This document shows positions 21,040 through 30,693 of a stretch of DNA of 64,000 nucleotides, piece by piece; position 1 is the first letter of the stretch; every line of letters begins with the position of its first letter. The notes under the pieces were generated by a model, which was not told the origin of the DNA, made no database searches, and was given only the letters and a program-made list of their open reading frames with translations. The translations under genes and the position numbers were made by a program. This DNA is from Shewanella sp. Isolate11. GTDB lineage: Bacteria; Pseudomonadota; Gammaproteobacteria; Enterobacterales; Shewanellaceae. The DNA lies in the NCBI RefSeq assembly GCF_022398315.1, contig NZ_JAKEVF010000001.1, positions 101,017 to 165,016 of the forward strand, read 5' to 3'.

Positions 21040-21767
21040 GTCAGGGTCGTACTTTAACCTTTAATATTTTCCGCTATGACCCGCAAGAGCCTGGCGATAA
21101 GCCCAAGATGGTTAAATACCAACTTGAAGAAGCCCCTGGGATGACGGTATTTATCGCGCTGAATATGCTGCGGGAACAACAAGATCCTTCATTGCAGTTT
21201 GATTTTGTCTGTCGTGCAGGTATCTGCGGCAGTTGCGCCATGGTGATCAATGGTATGCCAACATTGGCTTGCCGAACCTTAACCAGTAAATACCCTGACG
21301 CTGAAATAACCTTAATGCCGCTACCGGGTTTTGAGTTAATTGGTGATCTGTCGGTCAATACAGGTAAGTTTATGCGTGAACTTGCCGAGCGTTTAAAGCT
21401 GTGGCTTCATCCTAAAACCGATGAGGTGGATATTCACCGTATTGAGGCGCCAATGGCACCGGAAGAGGCGGCGCGTTTATATGAACTAGAGCGCTGTGTT
21501 GAATGTGGTGTGTGTGTCTCTGCATGTGCTACCAAGCAGATGCGCGATACTTTCGTTGGTGCGGTAGGCATGATGAAAATTGCTCGCTTCGAGCTCGATA
21601 GTCGTGATGCCCGTAGCGCCGAGGACTTCTATCATGTGATTGGTAATCAAGATGGCGTATTTGGTTGTATGACGCTATTGGGTTGTCAGGATAATTGTCC
21701 GAAAGATTTACCACATATGCAGCAGATCGCTTATCTGCGCCGTAAGATGGCCGTTACCTTGCTATAA
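21036..21767 (+). CDS. frdB: Fumarate reductase iron-sulfur subunit
   Basis: 243 residues. [2Fe-2S] ligands Cys59, Cys64, Cys67 and Cys79; [4Fe-4S] ligands Cys154, Cys157 and Cys160; Cys164, Cys211, Cys217 and Cys221 supply the remaining cluster ligands as in the family. It carries electrons from the FrdC haems to the FrdA flavin. The start overlaps frdA by 4 bp. A terminator follows after about 40 bp. Confidence 0.95.
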   Translation: MSQGRTLTFNIFRYDPQEPGDKPKMVKYQLEEAPGMTVFIALNMLREQQDPSLQFDFVCRAGICGSCAMVINGMPTLACRTLTSKYPDAEITLMPLPGFELIGDLSVNTGKFMRELAERLKLWLHPKTDEVDIHRIEAPMAPEEAARLYELERCVECGVCVSACATKQMRDTFVGAVGMMKIARFELDSRDARSAEDFYHVIGNQDGVFGCMTLLGCQDNCPKDLPHMQQIAYLRRKMAVTLL

Positions 21768-21805
21768 GACGTGACCTTGCTATAAACCGTTATCCATGTT
21801 GAACA

Positions 21806-21833
21806 TAAAAAGCCTGCAATTGCAGGCTTTTTG
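21806..21833 (+). terminator. Terminator after frdCAB (bidirectional)
   Basis: Hairpin AAAAAGCCTGCA / TGCAGGCTTTTT around 21808-21831 followed by a T run. The A tract on the left means it can also work for the minus-strand oxidoreductase gene, whose stop lies 65 bp to the right. Confidence 0.88.
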
Positions 21834-21897
21834 TTTGAGGAGCCCCCAATAACTAAAGCATGATAAACCAGTGGCTATCTTTTGTGTTATATGGTGT

Positions 21898-22914
21898 TTA
21901 GAAGCCTTCTAGCACCATCTTACCTATGGTGGTATTAGTCTCACTGGTTTTGTGGGCGCGGATCAAATTGGCTGCGTTAATTTGGCCGTAATGTTCTCCA
22001 ACCGTGGTTTTAATTTTACCGGCATCGACCAGTTCGGCTAAGGTGTCGAGCAGTTGATGTTGCTTAATCATATCTTGGGTTTGGAACATAGAGCGAGTGA
22101 ACATCAACTCCCAATGTAGTGAGAGGCTCTTACGTTTGAGTTTCATGATATCCAGCGGCTCTTTAGGATCATCAATCAGGGCTATCTTGCCTTGAGGACG
22201 TAAAATTTCGACGATTTCATCGAAGTGTTGATCAGTATGAGTCAGACTGATCACATGGGTGACATCGGCAATCTGTTGCTTAGCTAGTTCTTGGCTTAAA
22301 GGCTGGTGGTGATTAATCACGACATCGGCACCCAACTCTTTTACCCAATCGGCGGTTTGTGCTCTTGAGGCGGTTCCAATAACGGTGGCGCCAGTGAGTT
22401 TGCTAGCCAGTTGGGTAATGATAGAGCCAACACCGCCAGCGGCGCCGATGATCAAGACACGAGCATCGGTTGCCGAGCCATCTTGAGGTAATTGCAAGCG
22501 ATCAAACAGCAGTTCCCAAGCGGTGATACCAGTTAAAGGCAGGGCGGCGGCATCAGCAAATGAGAGCGATTTGGGTTTGTGCCCAACGATACGTTCATCC
22601 ACTAATTGATATTCGGCATTGCTACCACTGCGGGTAATATCGCCGGCATACCAGACTTCATCTCCTACTTGAAACAGACTGACTTGATCACCAACAGCGG
22701 TGACAACTCCAACGGCATCATAACCTAAGACTTTGTATTCACCTTCAGTTGGTGCGCTTGATTTTCTGACCTTAGTATCGACAGGGTTTGCAGCAATAGC
22801 TTTAACTTCAACGAGAAGATCATGGCCAGCGGCTTTTGGCATGGGCAAGTCGATATCGACTAATGCCTGCGGTGCATCGATAGAGCCGGGAATGGTGTAT
22901 CCAATTGCTTTCAT
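21898..22914 (-). CDS. Zinc-type alcohol dehydrogenase / quinone oxidoreductase-like protein
   Basis: 338 residues, medium-chain dehydrogenase/reductase fold. N-terminal GroES-like domain (about 1-150) with N-P-V-D-x-K near 44-48; Rossmann domain with I-I-G-A-A-G-G-V-G-S near 152-161. The zinc ligands of true alcohol dehydrogenases are missing, placing it with NADPH:quinone oxidoreductases and related zinc-free reductases. Divergent from the LysR regulator at 23088, a common arrangement in which the regulator controls the neighbour. Substrate unknown. Confidence 0.85.
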   Translation of the reverse strand: MKAIGYTIPGSIDAPQALVDIDLPMPKAAGHDLLVEVKAIAANPVDTKVRKSSAPTEGEYKVLGYDAVGVVTAVGDQVSLFQVGDEVWYAGDITRSGSNAEYQLVDERIVGHKPKSLSFADAAALPLTGITAWELLFDRLQLPQDGSATDARVLIIGAAGGVGSIITQLASKLTGATVIGTASRAQTADWVKELGADVVINHHQPLSQELAKQQIADVTHVISLTHTDQHFDEIVEILRPQGKIALIDDPKEPLDIMKLKRKSLSLHWELMFTRSMFQTQDMIKQHQLLDTLAELVDAGKIKTTVGEHYGQINAANLIRAHKTSETNTTIGKMVLEGF

Positions 22915-23087
22915 GATTCGTTACCTCTCAACAAGTCTATGTGAAATAAATGATGCTATAGCTCGATTGTGGTCTAGATTGAGTAAAATAAAAACCAGGT
23001 AATGCTTGTTAGTTTGTCAAAAATATTTTGATAATAATGGATGTCAGAATATGATGCATATTATAGGAACACTTTGGGACACTTTTG

Positions 23088-23978
23088 ATGCAGTTGAATG
23101 ATTTAATCCTCTTTGTGCGTGTAGCCGATTGCGGCAGCCTAACCGCGGCGGCTGCCGAGTTGGAAATATCCACTGCAGTAGCCAGTGCAGGATTAAAGCG
23201 TTTGGAGAAACAACTCGATACTGTGTTGTTTATCCGCAGTACCCGAAGTTTACGCTTGTCACAGCCTGGAGAGCATTATCTTAGTTATTGTCGTAGCGCC
23301 TTAGACGATCTGCGTTTAGGAGAGCAGGCTCTGGCCAGTGCCAAGGCGCAAATCTCAGGTAAGTTGAGTATTGCTTTACCATCCGATGCAGGACGTAATT
23401 TTGTGTTGTCTTGGCTGGATTTATTGATGGATGAGCATCCGCAACTGCAACTGAGGTTACATCTGGCTGACAGCATTACCGATTTCTATCACGATAAAAT
23501 TGATGTCGCACTGCGCACTGGTACGCCGAAAGATTCGAACTTAGTGGCTTTTAAAATTTGCTCGGCACCACGAGTACTCTGCGCCTCGCCCGACTATATT
23601 GCTAAACATGGGAAAGTGACTCAGCTTAGTGAATTGAGTCAGCATAATTGTTTGTTTTTTAAGTTAGATGATCGCACCCATGATCAGTGGCAATTTTATC
23701 TTGATGGCCAGCCTCATAAGGTGAGGGTTTCGGGAAATCGAATGTGTAATGATGCGGAAGTGGCACGTAAATGGGCTTTAGCGGGTAAGGGCGTGGTTTA
23801 TAAGTCGGCCATCGATTTAGCCGACGATCTTGCCACGGGAAGTTTAACGCCTATGTTGACCCAGTACACTGGTGAAGCTGCAGATCTGTATTTAGTATGT
23901 CCAGGACGACAGCATGTCACACCGTTAGTTATATTGCTGCGAGAACACCTACGTCAACTCTGCCAACAACGGATGTGA
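23088..23978 (+). CDS. LysR-family transcriptional regulator
   Basis: 296 residues. N-terminal winged helix-turn-helix (about 1-60: L-F-V-R-V-A-D-C-G-S-L-T-A-A-A) and C-terminal periplasmic-binding-protein-like sensor domain (about 90-290). ATG at 23088 preferred over TTG three bases earlier because the family starts M-x-x-L-N-D-L. Divergent from the oxidoreductase at 22914 with 173 bp between, so it most likely regulates that gene. Effector unknown. Confidence 0.88.
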   Translation: MQLNDLILFVRVADCGSLTAAAAELEISTAVASAGLKRLEKQLDTVLFIRSTRSLRLSQPGEHYLSYCRSALDDLRLGEQALASAKAQISGKLSIALPSDAGRNFVLSWLDLLMDEHPQLQLRLHLADSITDFYHDKIDVALRTGTPKDSNLVAFKICSAPRVLCASPDYIAKHGKVTQLSELSQHNCLFFKLDDRTHDQWQFYLDGQPHKVRVSGNRMCNDAEVARKWALAGKGVVYKSAIDLADDLATGSLTPMLTQYTGEAADLYLVCPGRQHVTPLVILLREHLRQLCQQRM

Positions 23979-24023
23979 GACTTGCAACTCTAATACCGAA
24001 TCAATGTGGCGCAATACAGATAC

Positions 24024-24052
24024 AAAAATGCCGCTATCAATAGCGGCATTTT
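24024..24052. terminator. Bidirectional terminator between LysR gene and rho
   Basis: Perfect inverted repeat AAAATGCCGCTA / TAGCGGCATTTT at 24025-24052 with a 4-base loop, and A and T tracts on both sides. It lies between convergent genes, 22 bp past the rho stop. Confidence 0.9.
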
Positions 24053-24074
24053 GATAAGTGTCTATATGGCGAGA

Positions 24075-25340
24075 TTAGCTCTTAGCGCGCTTCATCGCAG
24101 TGAAGAACTCTTCATTGGTCTTAGTCATTGCCAGTTTGTCGATAAGGAACTCCATACCGCTGACTTCGTCCATTGGATTAAGTATCTTACGTAGGATCCA
24201 CATCTTCTGGAGTTCATCTGGCGTAGTGAGTTTTTCTTCGCGACGAGTACCAGAACGGTTGAAGTCAATTGCTGGGAAAACACGCTTCTCTGCAGCTTTA
24301 CGTGAAAGGTGCAGTTCTTGGTTACCCGTACCTTTAAATTCTTCGTAAATCACTTCATCCATCTTAGAGCCGGTATCGACAAGTGCTGTCGCGATAATGG
24401 TTAAGCTACCGCCATTTTCGATGTTACGTGCAGCACCGAAGAAACGCTTAGGACGGTGTAAGGCGTTCGCATCGACACCACCAGTCAGTACTTTACCCGA
24501 TGATGGGATAACAGTGTTGTATGCGCGCGCTAGACGAGTGATAGAGTCGAGTAAAATGACCACATCTTTCTTGTGTTCAACTAGACGCTTGGCTTTTTCA
24601 ATTACCATTTCAGCAACTTGAACGTGACGGCTAGCGGGTTCATCGAAGGTGGAAGCAATCACTTCACCTTTAACCATGCGCTGCATTTCGGTCACTTCTT
24701 CAGGACGTTCGTCGATAAGCAGTACCATCAACACCACTTCAGGATTGTTGTAGGTGATGCTCTGCGCCATGTTTTGTAGCAATAGGGTTTTACCGGCTTT
24801 TGGCGGTGCAACAATCAAACCGCGTTGACCTTTACCGATAGGAGAACAAAGATCCAGAATACGTGAAGTAATGTCTTCAGTTGAACCATTACCGCGTTCC
24901 ATACGGATACGTTCTTCAGCATGTAGCGGGGTTAAGTTTTCAAATAGGATCTTGTTGCGGGAGTTTTCTGGCTTATCGAAGTTAACTTCGGTGACTTTCA
25001 GTAGGGCGAAGTAGCGTTCGCCTTCTTTTGGGGGACGAATCTTGCCGAAGATGGTATCACCGGTGCGCATATTGAAGCGGCGGATTTGGCTTGGCGAGAC
25101 GTAGATGTCATCTGGGCCAGCAAGGTAAGAACCATCGGCACTTCGTAGGAAGCCAAAGCCGTCTTGTAAAATCTCTAAGACACCACCACCGAAGATATCT
25201 TCGCCACTTTTTGCATGGGCTTTAAGGATTGAGAAAATAATGTCCTGCTTGCGAGCACGGGCCATATTTTCCAGTTTCATATCTTGGGCGAGTTGTACTA
25301 AATCTGAAATCGATGTGTCTTTTAATTCTGATAAATTCAT
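24075..25340 (-). CDS. rho: Transcription termination factor Rho
   Basis: 421 residues from ATG 25340, giving the conserved start [15 protein letters not shown]; a GTG 21 bp upstream is in frame but not conserved. Hexameric RNA-dependent ATPase that ends transcription. N-terminal helix bundle, RNA-binding OSB-fold (about 50-125, G-F-G-F-L-R), then the RecA-type domain with Walker A P-P-K-A-G-K-T near 180 and Walker B V-L-L-I-D-E near 263, and the S-L-T-I-I-A-T-A-L and K-G-T-G-N-Q/R-loop elements. It lies downstream of trxA with a 273-bp leader, as in E. coli. Confidence 0.97.
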   Translation of the reverse strand: MNLSELKDTSISDLVQLAQDMKLENMARARKQDIIFSILKAHAKSGEDIFGGGVLEILQDGFGFLRSADGSYLAGPDDIYVSPSQIRRFNMRTGDTIFGKIRPPKEGERYFALLKVTEVNFDKPENSRNKILFENLTPLHAEERIRMERGNGSTEDITSRILDLCSPIGKGQRGLIVAPPKAGKTLLLQNMAQSITYNNPEVVLMVLLIDERPEEVTEMQRMVKGEVIASTFDEPASRHVQVAEMVIEKAKRLVEHKKDVVILLDSITRLARAYNTVIPSSGKVLTGGVDANALHRPKRFFGAARNIENGGSLTIIATALVDTGSKMDEVIYEEFKGTGNQELHLSRKAAEKRVFPAIDFNRSGTRREEKLTTPDELQKMWILRKILNPMDEVSGMEFLIDKLAMTKTNEEFFTAMKRAKS

Positions 25341-25613
25341 CTTGGTGGGTCTTGTTTTCACGTGACAATGCCATCACTGATCAACGAATGTGTAGCTTTT
25401 CAGAGTATCGAGCGGATAGCAAGAAGTGGGTTAGTTAGAAAGAGTCTGGTTATTAAAGTAGCACTATCGGTGCTAAGCGTCTAGAAATTTAGCGACTCTC
25501 GGGGCAAATACTTGAAAAGCTGTGCCGAGAGTCACCTTCTATGAACAAATGTCATAGCTTATTAGGATAAATGAAGCTGGTTATCAGCCTTATTTATCCT
25601 AAATCGAAGCACA
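25341..25613 (-). promoter_or_regulatory. trxA-rho intergenic region / rho leader with two hairpins
   Basis: 273 bp between the trxA stop and the rho ATG. A strong hairpin at 25564-25600 pairs AGGATAAAT with ATTTATCCT and has an inner GCTG/CAGC stem. It sits 13 bp past trxA and may end or protect the trxA mRNA, though no T tract follows. A second inverted repeat pairs GACTCTCGG (25494-25502) with CCGAGAGTC (25525-25533). In E. coli the rho leader mediates Rho autoregulation; a similar function is inferred. Confidence 0.55.
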
Positions 25614-25940
25614 TTACAGCTGCGCGTCGATGAACTCTTTAAGTTGAGTTTTAGACAGTGCGCCAACTTTAGTGTCAGCCAGTTCACCGTTCTTGAAAAG
25701 AAGCAGTGTTGGAATGCCACGTACGCCATATTTAGCAGGTGATGCATTGTTTTGGTCAACGTTTAGCTTAGCGATAGTTACCTTGCCAGCATACTCGTCA
25801 GCGACATCATCTAAGATTGGGGCAATCATCTTACAAGGACCACACCATTCTGCCCAGAAATCCACTAGTACAGGAATGTCAGATTTAATTACGTCGCTCT
25901 CAAAGCTATCGTCAGTTAAGGTAATAATTTTATCGCTCAT
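25614..25940 (-). CDS. trxA: Thioredoxin 1
   Basis: 108 residues (E. coli TrxA 109). ATG 25940 has GGAG 6 bp upstream, so the 8-residue extension to 25964 is rejected. The active site W-C-G-P-C-K has Cys33 and Cys36; buried Asp27 and cis-Pro (I-P-T) are present. Cytosolic disulfide reductase serving ribonucleotide reductase and other enzymes. Divergent from rhlB and upstream of rho. Confidence 0.97.
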   Translation of the reverse strand: MSDKIITLTDDSFESDVIKSDIPVLVDFWAEWCGPCKMIAPILDDVADEYAGKVTIAKLNVDQNNASPAKYGVRGIPTLLLFKNGELADTKVGALSKTQLKEFIDAQL

Positions 25941-26111
25941 GATGTTCTCCAGTTGAGGTGCCATTGCTGGTTTGTTGATGGCTTAACCTGTATATTGGGT
26001 CTGAAATTAGCTTTTCAAGACATTGTAGCGGCTTTCAGCAATGTTTTTTCTATAGCCGTTATTTCAAACGATCGAGTTCCTTATTGCAACCCTAACTGGT
26101 ATGCTTGCGCT

Positions 26112-27419
26112 ATGAGCGAAACACATTTATCAAATCAAAAGTTTGCCGACTTTTCTCTGCATCCAGAGATCCAACAGGCACTAACCGAAAGCGGCTTTGA
26201 ATATTGCACGCCAATCCAAGCATTATCATTACCGATTTTACTTCAGCAGAAAGATATCGCAGGCCAAGCGCAAACTGGTACGGGTAAAACCTTAGCCTTT
26301 CTTGTTGCGACTTTTAACCATCTGCTTTCTACTCCTATTCCCGAAGGACGCCAACTCAATCAGCCACGTGCAATCGTGATGGCACCTACCCGTGAATTGG
26401 CTATTCAAATCGCCAAAGATGCTAATTTGCTTGCGAAACATACCGGATTGAAAGTCGGCATTGTTTACGGCGGTGAAAGCTATGAAGTCCAGCGTAAGGT
26501 GCTCGACAACGGCGTTGATATTGTGATTGGTACCACAGGGCGAATTATCGATTACGTTCGCCAAGGGGTGATCAATGTGAGTGCGATTCAGGCCGTAGTG
26601 CTTGATGAAGCCGACCGCATGTTTGATTTGGGCTTTATTAAAGATATTCGTTTCCTATTTAGACGTATGCCCGATGCGAAATCGCGTCTGAATATGTTGT
26701 TCTCGGCAACCTTGTCGATGAAGGTGCAAGAGCTGGCTTATGATCATATGAATGATCCTGAAAAAGTGGAAATTGCGCCTAGCGAAAAGACTTCCAAAAA
26801 TATTACCGAAGAGATTTTCTATCCTTCGCAGGAAGAGAAGATGCGCTTGCTGCTGACCTTGATTGAAGAAGATTGGCCAGAAAAAGCGATTGTATTTTCA
26901 AACACTAAGCACAGCTGTGAAAACCTGTGGGCACATCTTGAAGGTGATGGTCACCGTGTGGGTCTACTTACCGGCGATGTACCGCAGAAAAAGCGTATCC
27001 GCATTCTTGAGCAGTTTACCTCTGGCGAGTTAGATATCCTAGTGGCAACCGATGTTGCGGCGCGTGGTCTACATATTTCTGATGTGTCTCATGTGTATAA
27101 TTACGACCTGCCTGATGATTGTGAAGATTACGTTCATCGTATCGGTCGTACTGGCCGTGCTGGTCAGAAAGGCATATCAATCAGTTTTGCTTGTGAAGAA
27201 TATGCACTGAACCTACCTGCGATTGAAGGTTATATTCAGCATACGATTCCAGTCACTAACTATGATAGCGATGCACTACTCGATGATATTCCGCCACCAG
27301 TGCGCATTCATCGCAAACACACCACTCGTCCCGGCGGTCGTTCTGGAAGTGGTAAGCCACAAGGTGGTCGTCCAGGCGCGCGTCCAAGACGTCACGACAG
27401 GACTCGCAGACACAGCTAA
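26112..27419 (+). CDS. rhlB: DEAD-box RNA helicase RhlB
   Basis: 435 residues from ATG 26112 ([20 protein letters not shown]), the conserved start; a frame open back to 25953 would add 53 atypical residues and run into trxA. All helicase motifs are visible: F and Q motif, [26 protein letters not shown] and H-R-I-G-R-T-G-R. A basic Arg/Gly-rich tail (about 395-435) resembles the RNA-binding extension of RhlB, which unwinds RNA within the RNase E degradosome. The stop codon abuts the gppA ATG. Confidence 0.95.
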   Translation: MSETHLSNQKFADFSLHPEIQQALTESGFEYCTPIQALSLPILLQQKDIAGQAQTGTGKTLAFLVATFNHLLSTPIPEGRQLNQPRAIVMAPTRELAIQIAKDANLLAKHTGLKVGIVYGGESYEVQRKVLDNGVDIVIGTTGRIIDYVRQGVINVSAIQAVVLDEADRMFDLGFIKDIRFLFRRMPDAKSRLNMLFSATLSMKVQELAYDHMNDPEKVEIAPSEKTSKNITEEIFYPSQEEKMRLLLTLIEEDWPEKAIVFSNTKHSCENLWAHLEGDGHRVGLLTGDVPQKKRIRILEQFTSGELDILVATDVAARGLHISDVSHVYNYDLPDDCEDYVHRIGRTGRAGQKGISISFACEEYALNLPAIEGYIQHTIPVTNYDSDALLDDIPPPVRIHRKHTTRPGGRSGSGKPQGGRPGARPRRHDRTRRHS

Positions 27420-28352
27420 ATGACGCGACCCGCTCAAGGGCCGCGTTATGCGGCCATTACTTTAGGTTCAAATAGTTTCAATATGCTGGTGGCCACAAGT
27501 GTTGCCGGTAAACCTAAGGTGTTGGCCAAATACAAACGTAAGGTGCGTTTGGCCGAAGGCATTGGTGCCGATGGCATGCTGAGTGACGCCGTATTTGATC
27601 GTGGTATCGATTGTCTGGAGATGTTCGCTGACATGCTTGATAAAGAGCAAGTCAGCCGCAACCATATTGCCGTTATAGCGACGGCTACTCTACGTTGTAT
27701 TACTAATGCCGATGCGTTTTGCGCAGCAGCACTTCCCATTTTAGGTCAGCCGATAGAGATCATTTCCGGTTTACGTGAAGCGGAATTGATTTACCAAGGC
27801 ATGGCGGCGACAACCCAAGGTGAAGGTCGCCGATTAGTGATTGATATAGGTGGCGCCAGTACCGAATTCATTATTGGTGACGGCCATAAGGTGTTGCTTA
27901 AGACCAGTCTGGCTATGGGCAGCGTGACCTTTAACGAGCAATTTTTTAATAGCTTCCCTTTCCAATTACTCGATTTCGAGGCGGCGCAAACTCAGGTTGA
28001 AACTGAGCTTGGGGATTATCGTCATCAGTTGCTGAACTTGGGGTGGCATGGTGTCGTCGGCGCTTCAGGTGCGGTGCAATCTGTGGTTGAGTTACTTAAC
28101 GCTCGTGGTCTGTCGCAAACGATCACCCTTGATGTGTTACGTCAGTTAAGAGATGAAATTCTGCGCCAAAGCGATGTCAGTCTGCGTGATATATCAGGTT
28201 TGCATACCGAGCGAGCACCGACCTTTGCCGCAGGCGTAGCGATTTTATTGGCGCTGTTTAATCTGCTGGAAATTGAGGCATTACACTTGTCTGGCGGTGC
28301 GTTACGAGAGGGTGTATTACAGCAGTTAGCGGATGGGGTGATGGCGAATTAA
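27420..28352 (+). CDS. gppA: Short Ppx/GppA family phosphatase
   Basis: 310 residues, the actin-like Ppx/GppA domain only; E. coli GppA is 494 residues with an additional HD-type C-terminal domain that is absent here. Motifs: the N-terminal phosphate loop T-L-G-S-N-S-F-N, A-T-A-T-L-R near 82, and D-I-G-G-A-S-T-E-F near 142. Expected activity is hydrolysis of pppGpp to ppGpp and/or of polyphosphate chains; which one cannot be told from sequence. Translation starts directly at the end of rhlB with no gap, as in the rhlB-gppA pairing of other gammaproteobacteria. Confidence 0.85.
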   Translation: MTRPAQGPRYAAITLGSNSFNMLVATSVAGKPKVLAKYKRKVRLAEGIGADGMLSDAVFDRGIDCLEMFADMLDKEQVSRNHIAVIATATLRCITNADAFCAAALPILGQPIEIISGLREAELIYQGMAATTQGEGRRLVIDIGGASTEFIIGDGHKVLLKTSLAMGSVTFNEQFFNSFPFQLLDFEAAQTQVETELGDYRHQLLNLGWHGVVGASGAVQSVVELLNARGLSQTITLDVLRQLRDEILRQSDVSLRDISGLHTERAPTFAAGVAILLALFNLLEIEALHLSGGALREGVLQQLADGVMAN

Positions 28353-28380
28353 CTAGCTGATATTCTTCAGATATAGATAT

Positions 28381-28410
28381 AAAAAAGGCGCTCATTGAGC
28401 GCCTTTTTTG
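28381..28410. terminator. Bidirectional terminator between gppA and thioredoxin-like gene
   Basis: Inverted repeat AAAAAAGGCGCTC / GAGCGCCTTTTTT with a 4-base loop, between convergent genes and 29 bp past the gppA stop. Confidence 0.92.
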
Positions 28411-28417
28411 ATTGAGC

Positions 28418-28951
28418 CTATTTTAAAATTTTCACTAAATCGACTTCTAATGACGTCTGCGGACGCTCGACGATACGGCCTATCTCTTCGCCTTTTTGCA
28501 TCACGATAAAGGTTGGAATACGAGTGAAATCATATTTCGCCGCTAAACCTTCGGGATCTTGCTTCTTACGATCGACCCCGATATAGGTGATCTTGATATT
28601 GGGATTATTGACCGCTTCCATGATGCGAATAAAGCGTGGTGTTTCGCGGTGGCAGTCAGGACACCAAGTCCCAATGATCACCACAATTTCTGTCGCTTCG
28701 GTAACCGACTTAAGCGGTTCAATCGCTGCGGTATCTACCTCATAGGCATTGTAACTTTCGTCAAACCAATCAAGTTCGGTTAAGGTTTGTGTTGTCACGT
28801 TCCCAGTTAGAATCACTTCCTGTTTCTCCTCACTACAAGTGGCGATAAAGCCTTCTTGTTTTTCTTCGAAGCCACAGCCGCTGTTAGCCAGTACTTGAGT
28901 GCTGAAAAAGAGCGCGGTAGTGGCCAGTAATGCTGCGATGTTTTTGATCAT
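28418..28951 (-). CDS. Exported thioredoxin-fold protein
   Basis: 177 residues from ATG 28951, which has AGAGG upstream and opens a clear signal peptide (hydrophobic 5-20, cleavage probably after L-A near 22). The thioredoxin domain has a W-C-P-D-C active site (Cys97, Cys100) and the cis-Pro motif R-I-P-T. C-P-D-C is unusual; typical thioredoxins have C-G-P-C. Two further cysteines (26 and 39) lie before the domain. Periplasmic disulfide or peroxide chemistry is likely; exact role unknown. Convergent with gppA. Confidence 0.8.
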   Translation of the reverse strand: MIKNIAALLATTALFFSTQVLANSGCGFEEKQEGFIATCSEEKQEVILTGNVTTQTLTELDWFDESYNAYEVDTAAIEPLKSVTEATEIVVIIGTWCPDCHRETPRFIRIMEAVNNPNIKITYIGVDRKKQDPEGLAAKYDFTRIPTFIVMQKGEEIGRIVERPQTSLEVDLVKILK

Positions 28952-29114
28952 GGTAATACCTCTGGCGGAAATAGGAAAATAACTCTGAATGATTTTCCAT
29001 TCAATCACCTAAAGCGTGTTGAGAATAGCTTGGGACAAAAGAGCTGTTAACTTGATCACGTCATCTATTGTATTTTGCTTAATTAGTCACAAAATTAGCC
29101 TAAGCTTCCGAGCA

Positions 29115-29141
29115 CAAAAAAGCACTCTCTTGGAGTGCTTA
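29115..29141 (-). terminator. Terminator after the NTP pyrophosphohydrolase-like gene
   Basis: Hairpin AAGCACTC / GAGTGCTT (29120-29140, 5-base loop on the minus strand) followed on that strand by six T residues. It lies 35 bp beyond the stop at 29176. Confidence 0.85.
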
Positions 29142-29175
29142 AGTTAGTTAGGAGCCTTGTTATTGGGGCTTTAAT

Positions 29176-29754
29176 TTAGGCTTCAACCAGAGGTGTTAAA
29201 TCAGCCGGACGATAATAAACCGACTTGAGTACCTTGCCTTGGCGAACCACTTTACCTGCCATTTCGACATCTTTGGCACACTTGGCGATGATAAAGTCGC
29301 CCTTTTGACTGCCAACGATTTCGACACCTTGCTTAGCATAATAGCTAATGGTTTCCTGCAGCTCTTGCTCGTTGCGGCACACTTTGCTCATATTGCTTGA
29401 GTGTACTTCATCCCAGCAACGGATAAAGTCGATATTGCGATTGTTAGCCACATGCAGCAGCAGATCGATCACATAGCTGATCTCAATATTATCTTGCACT
29501 TGTTTGGCGCCTAAGTGTACTAAGCGTCCCATTAATACATAGACAGAATCGACAATCGCATCGGCTTGCTCGACGCGGCAATCGGCTTCGGCCAATTCGG
29601 TGAGCTCTTCGATAGCAAGTGATGTATGTAGCGTATCGGCTTGGTGATCGAGTGTGCTGGCATCTTCAATCGGTAAGTCGAAGGTAGAGCGAAACTGATA
29701 GATATCACGATAAAGATGGTCGTATAAAGGTTGTTCTAGCGCGGTAAGTTTCAT
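29176..29754 (-). CDS. All-alpha NTP pyrophosphohydrolase (MazG-like)
   Basis: 192 residues. The helical core carries Glu49, Glu50 and Glu53 followed by Glu62 and Asp65, the acidic metal-binding signature of all-alpha NTP pyrophosphohydrolases (MazG, HisE and dUTPase-like families). The C-terminal ~65 residues contain a Y-A-K-Q-G-V-E-I-V segment and a K-V-V-R-Q-G-K-V-L-K-S-x-Y-Y-R-P end, resembling phage and bacterial PRA-PH-like proteins. Probably a house-cleaning nucleotide hydrolase; substrate unknown. Monocistronic between terminators. Confidence 0.75.
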   Translation of the reverse strand: MKLTALEQPLYDHLYRDIYQFRSTFDLPIEDASTLDHQADTLHTSLAIEELTELAEADCRVEQADAIVDSVYVLMGRLVHLGAKQVQDNIEISYVIDLLLHVANNRNIDFIRCWDEVHSSNMSKVCRNEQELQETISYYAKQGVEIVGSQKGDFIIAKCAKDVEMAGKVVRQGKVLKSVYYRPADLTPLVEA

Positions 29755-29875
29755 GATTTAGCTAAAGCCTGTAAAAGGTGATGTAACTATACTAATTGAC
29801 GGTTTGGTTAATTTAAAGCGTTTAGGCTGTGGGGAAGTTAAGCCCTAGCCGCTGACTAGGGCTTAGAAACAGGTA

Positions 29876-30574
29876 TTACTTGATAAAGGCAAAAGCGTCA
29901 CCGAAAAGGTGCGCCTCTTCTACGCCGATAGTGCGGAATAGTTCACGCGCGGCGCCAACCATATCGAATCGACCTGCAATATAGATGTCGTAGCCGTTAA
30001 GGCTGATGAAGTCTTGCTTGATTTGTTCGAGTAGATTGGCTTGTTTGCCATCCCAGTCACTTGCGGCTTCTTCGACAACCGGAACAAAATGCAGCCAAGG
30101 ATATTGTTGCTGCCATTGTCTGGCGATCGACTCATAATACATGGCGTCTTGATTGCGACAGCCCCAATATAAGGTGGTTTCCACCTTCTGTTCTAAGGCA
30201 ATTTGTTGCTCGATAATACTCTTGATATAAGAGAAACCCGTACCGCCGGCAATCATCAAACGAGGACGTTTACTGTCTTGTCGAAGATGGGCTTCACCGC
30301 CGGGGGCTTCGATATCGATAAAGTCATTTTGCTTTAAGCGTTCAACAACTTGCATTGGATAACTTTCGCTAACCGCGGCGCCGATATGCAGTTCAAGCTG
30401 CTGTGCGCCAGGGGCCGATGCGATAGAGAAAGGGCGTTTATCTTTTTCACCCATAACGATGCAAAGGTACTGTCCGGCCTGGAAATCGAATGGGGTTTCA
30501 GGCGTTAATCCGACCTGATAAACGGCATCATTAAAGGCCGTGACATGTTCTACTTTACAGCGAATGGTGTTCAT
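29876..30574 (-). CDS. fre: NAD(P)H-flavin reductase
   Basis: 232 residues, matching E. coli Fre (233). The flavin-binding motif R-P-F-S is at 47-50 and the nicotinamide motif G-G-T-G-F-S-Y at about 110-116; the C-terminal F-G-D-A-F-A-F-I is typical of Fre/LuxG. It supplies free reduced flavin in the cytosol. It lies 119 bp after ubiD; reduced FMN is the precursor of the prenyl-FMN cofactor UbiD requires, so the pairing makes functional sense. Confidence 0.93.
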   Translation of the reverse strand: MNTIRCKVEHVTAFNDAVYQVGLTPETPFDFQAGQYLCIVMGEKDKRPFSIASAPGAQQLELHIGAAVSESYPMQVVERLKQNDFIDIEAPGGEAHLRQDSKRPRLMIAGGTGFSYIKSIIEQQIALEQKVETTLYWGCRNQDAMYYESIARQWQQQYPWLHFVPVVEEAASDWDGKQANLLEQIKQDFISLNGYDIYIAGRFDMVGAARELFRTIGVEEAHLFGDAFAFIK

Positions 30575-30693
30575 TAAGTTTCCTTCTTGACCTCTCTTGG
30601 GAGGCTTACTATTCCCATGAATAGTTGAGTGATTATATCAAGTATTCAAGCCGGCGGACTAGGACAAATTGGTCTATTTCATCATCCTAAGGC

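Noticed and set aside
25953..26111. Extended N-terminus of RhlB back to 25953
   Set aside because: The extra 53 residues overlap the trxA start on the other strand and lack family similarity; ATG 26112 begins the conserved protein.
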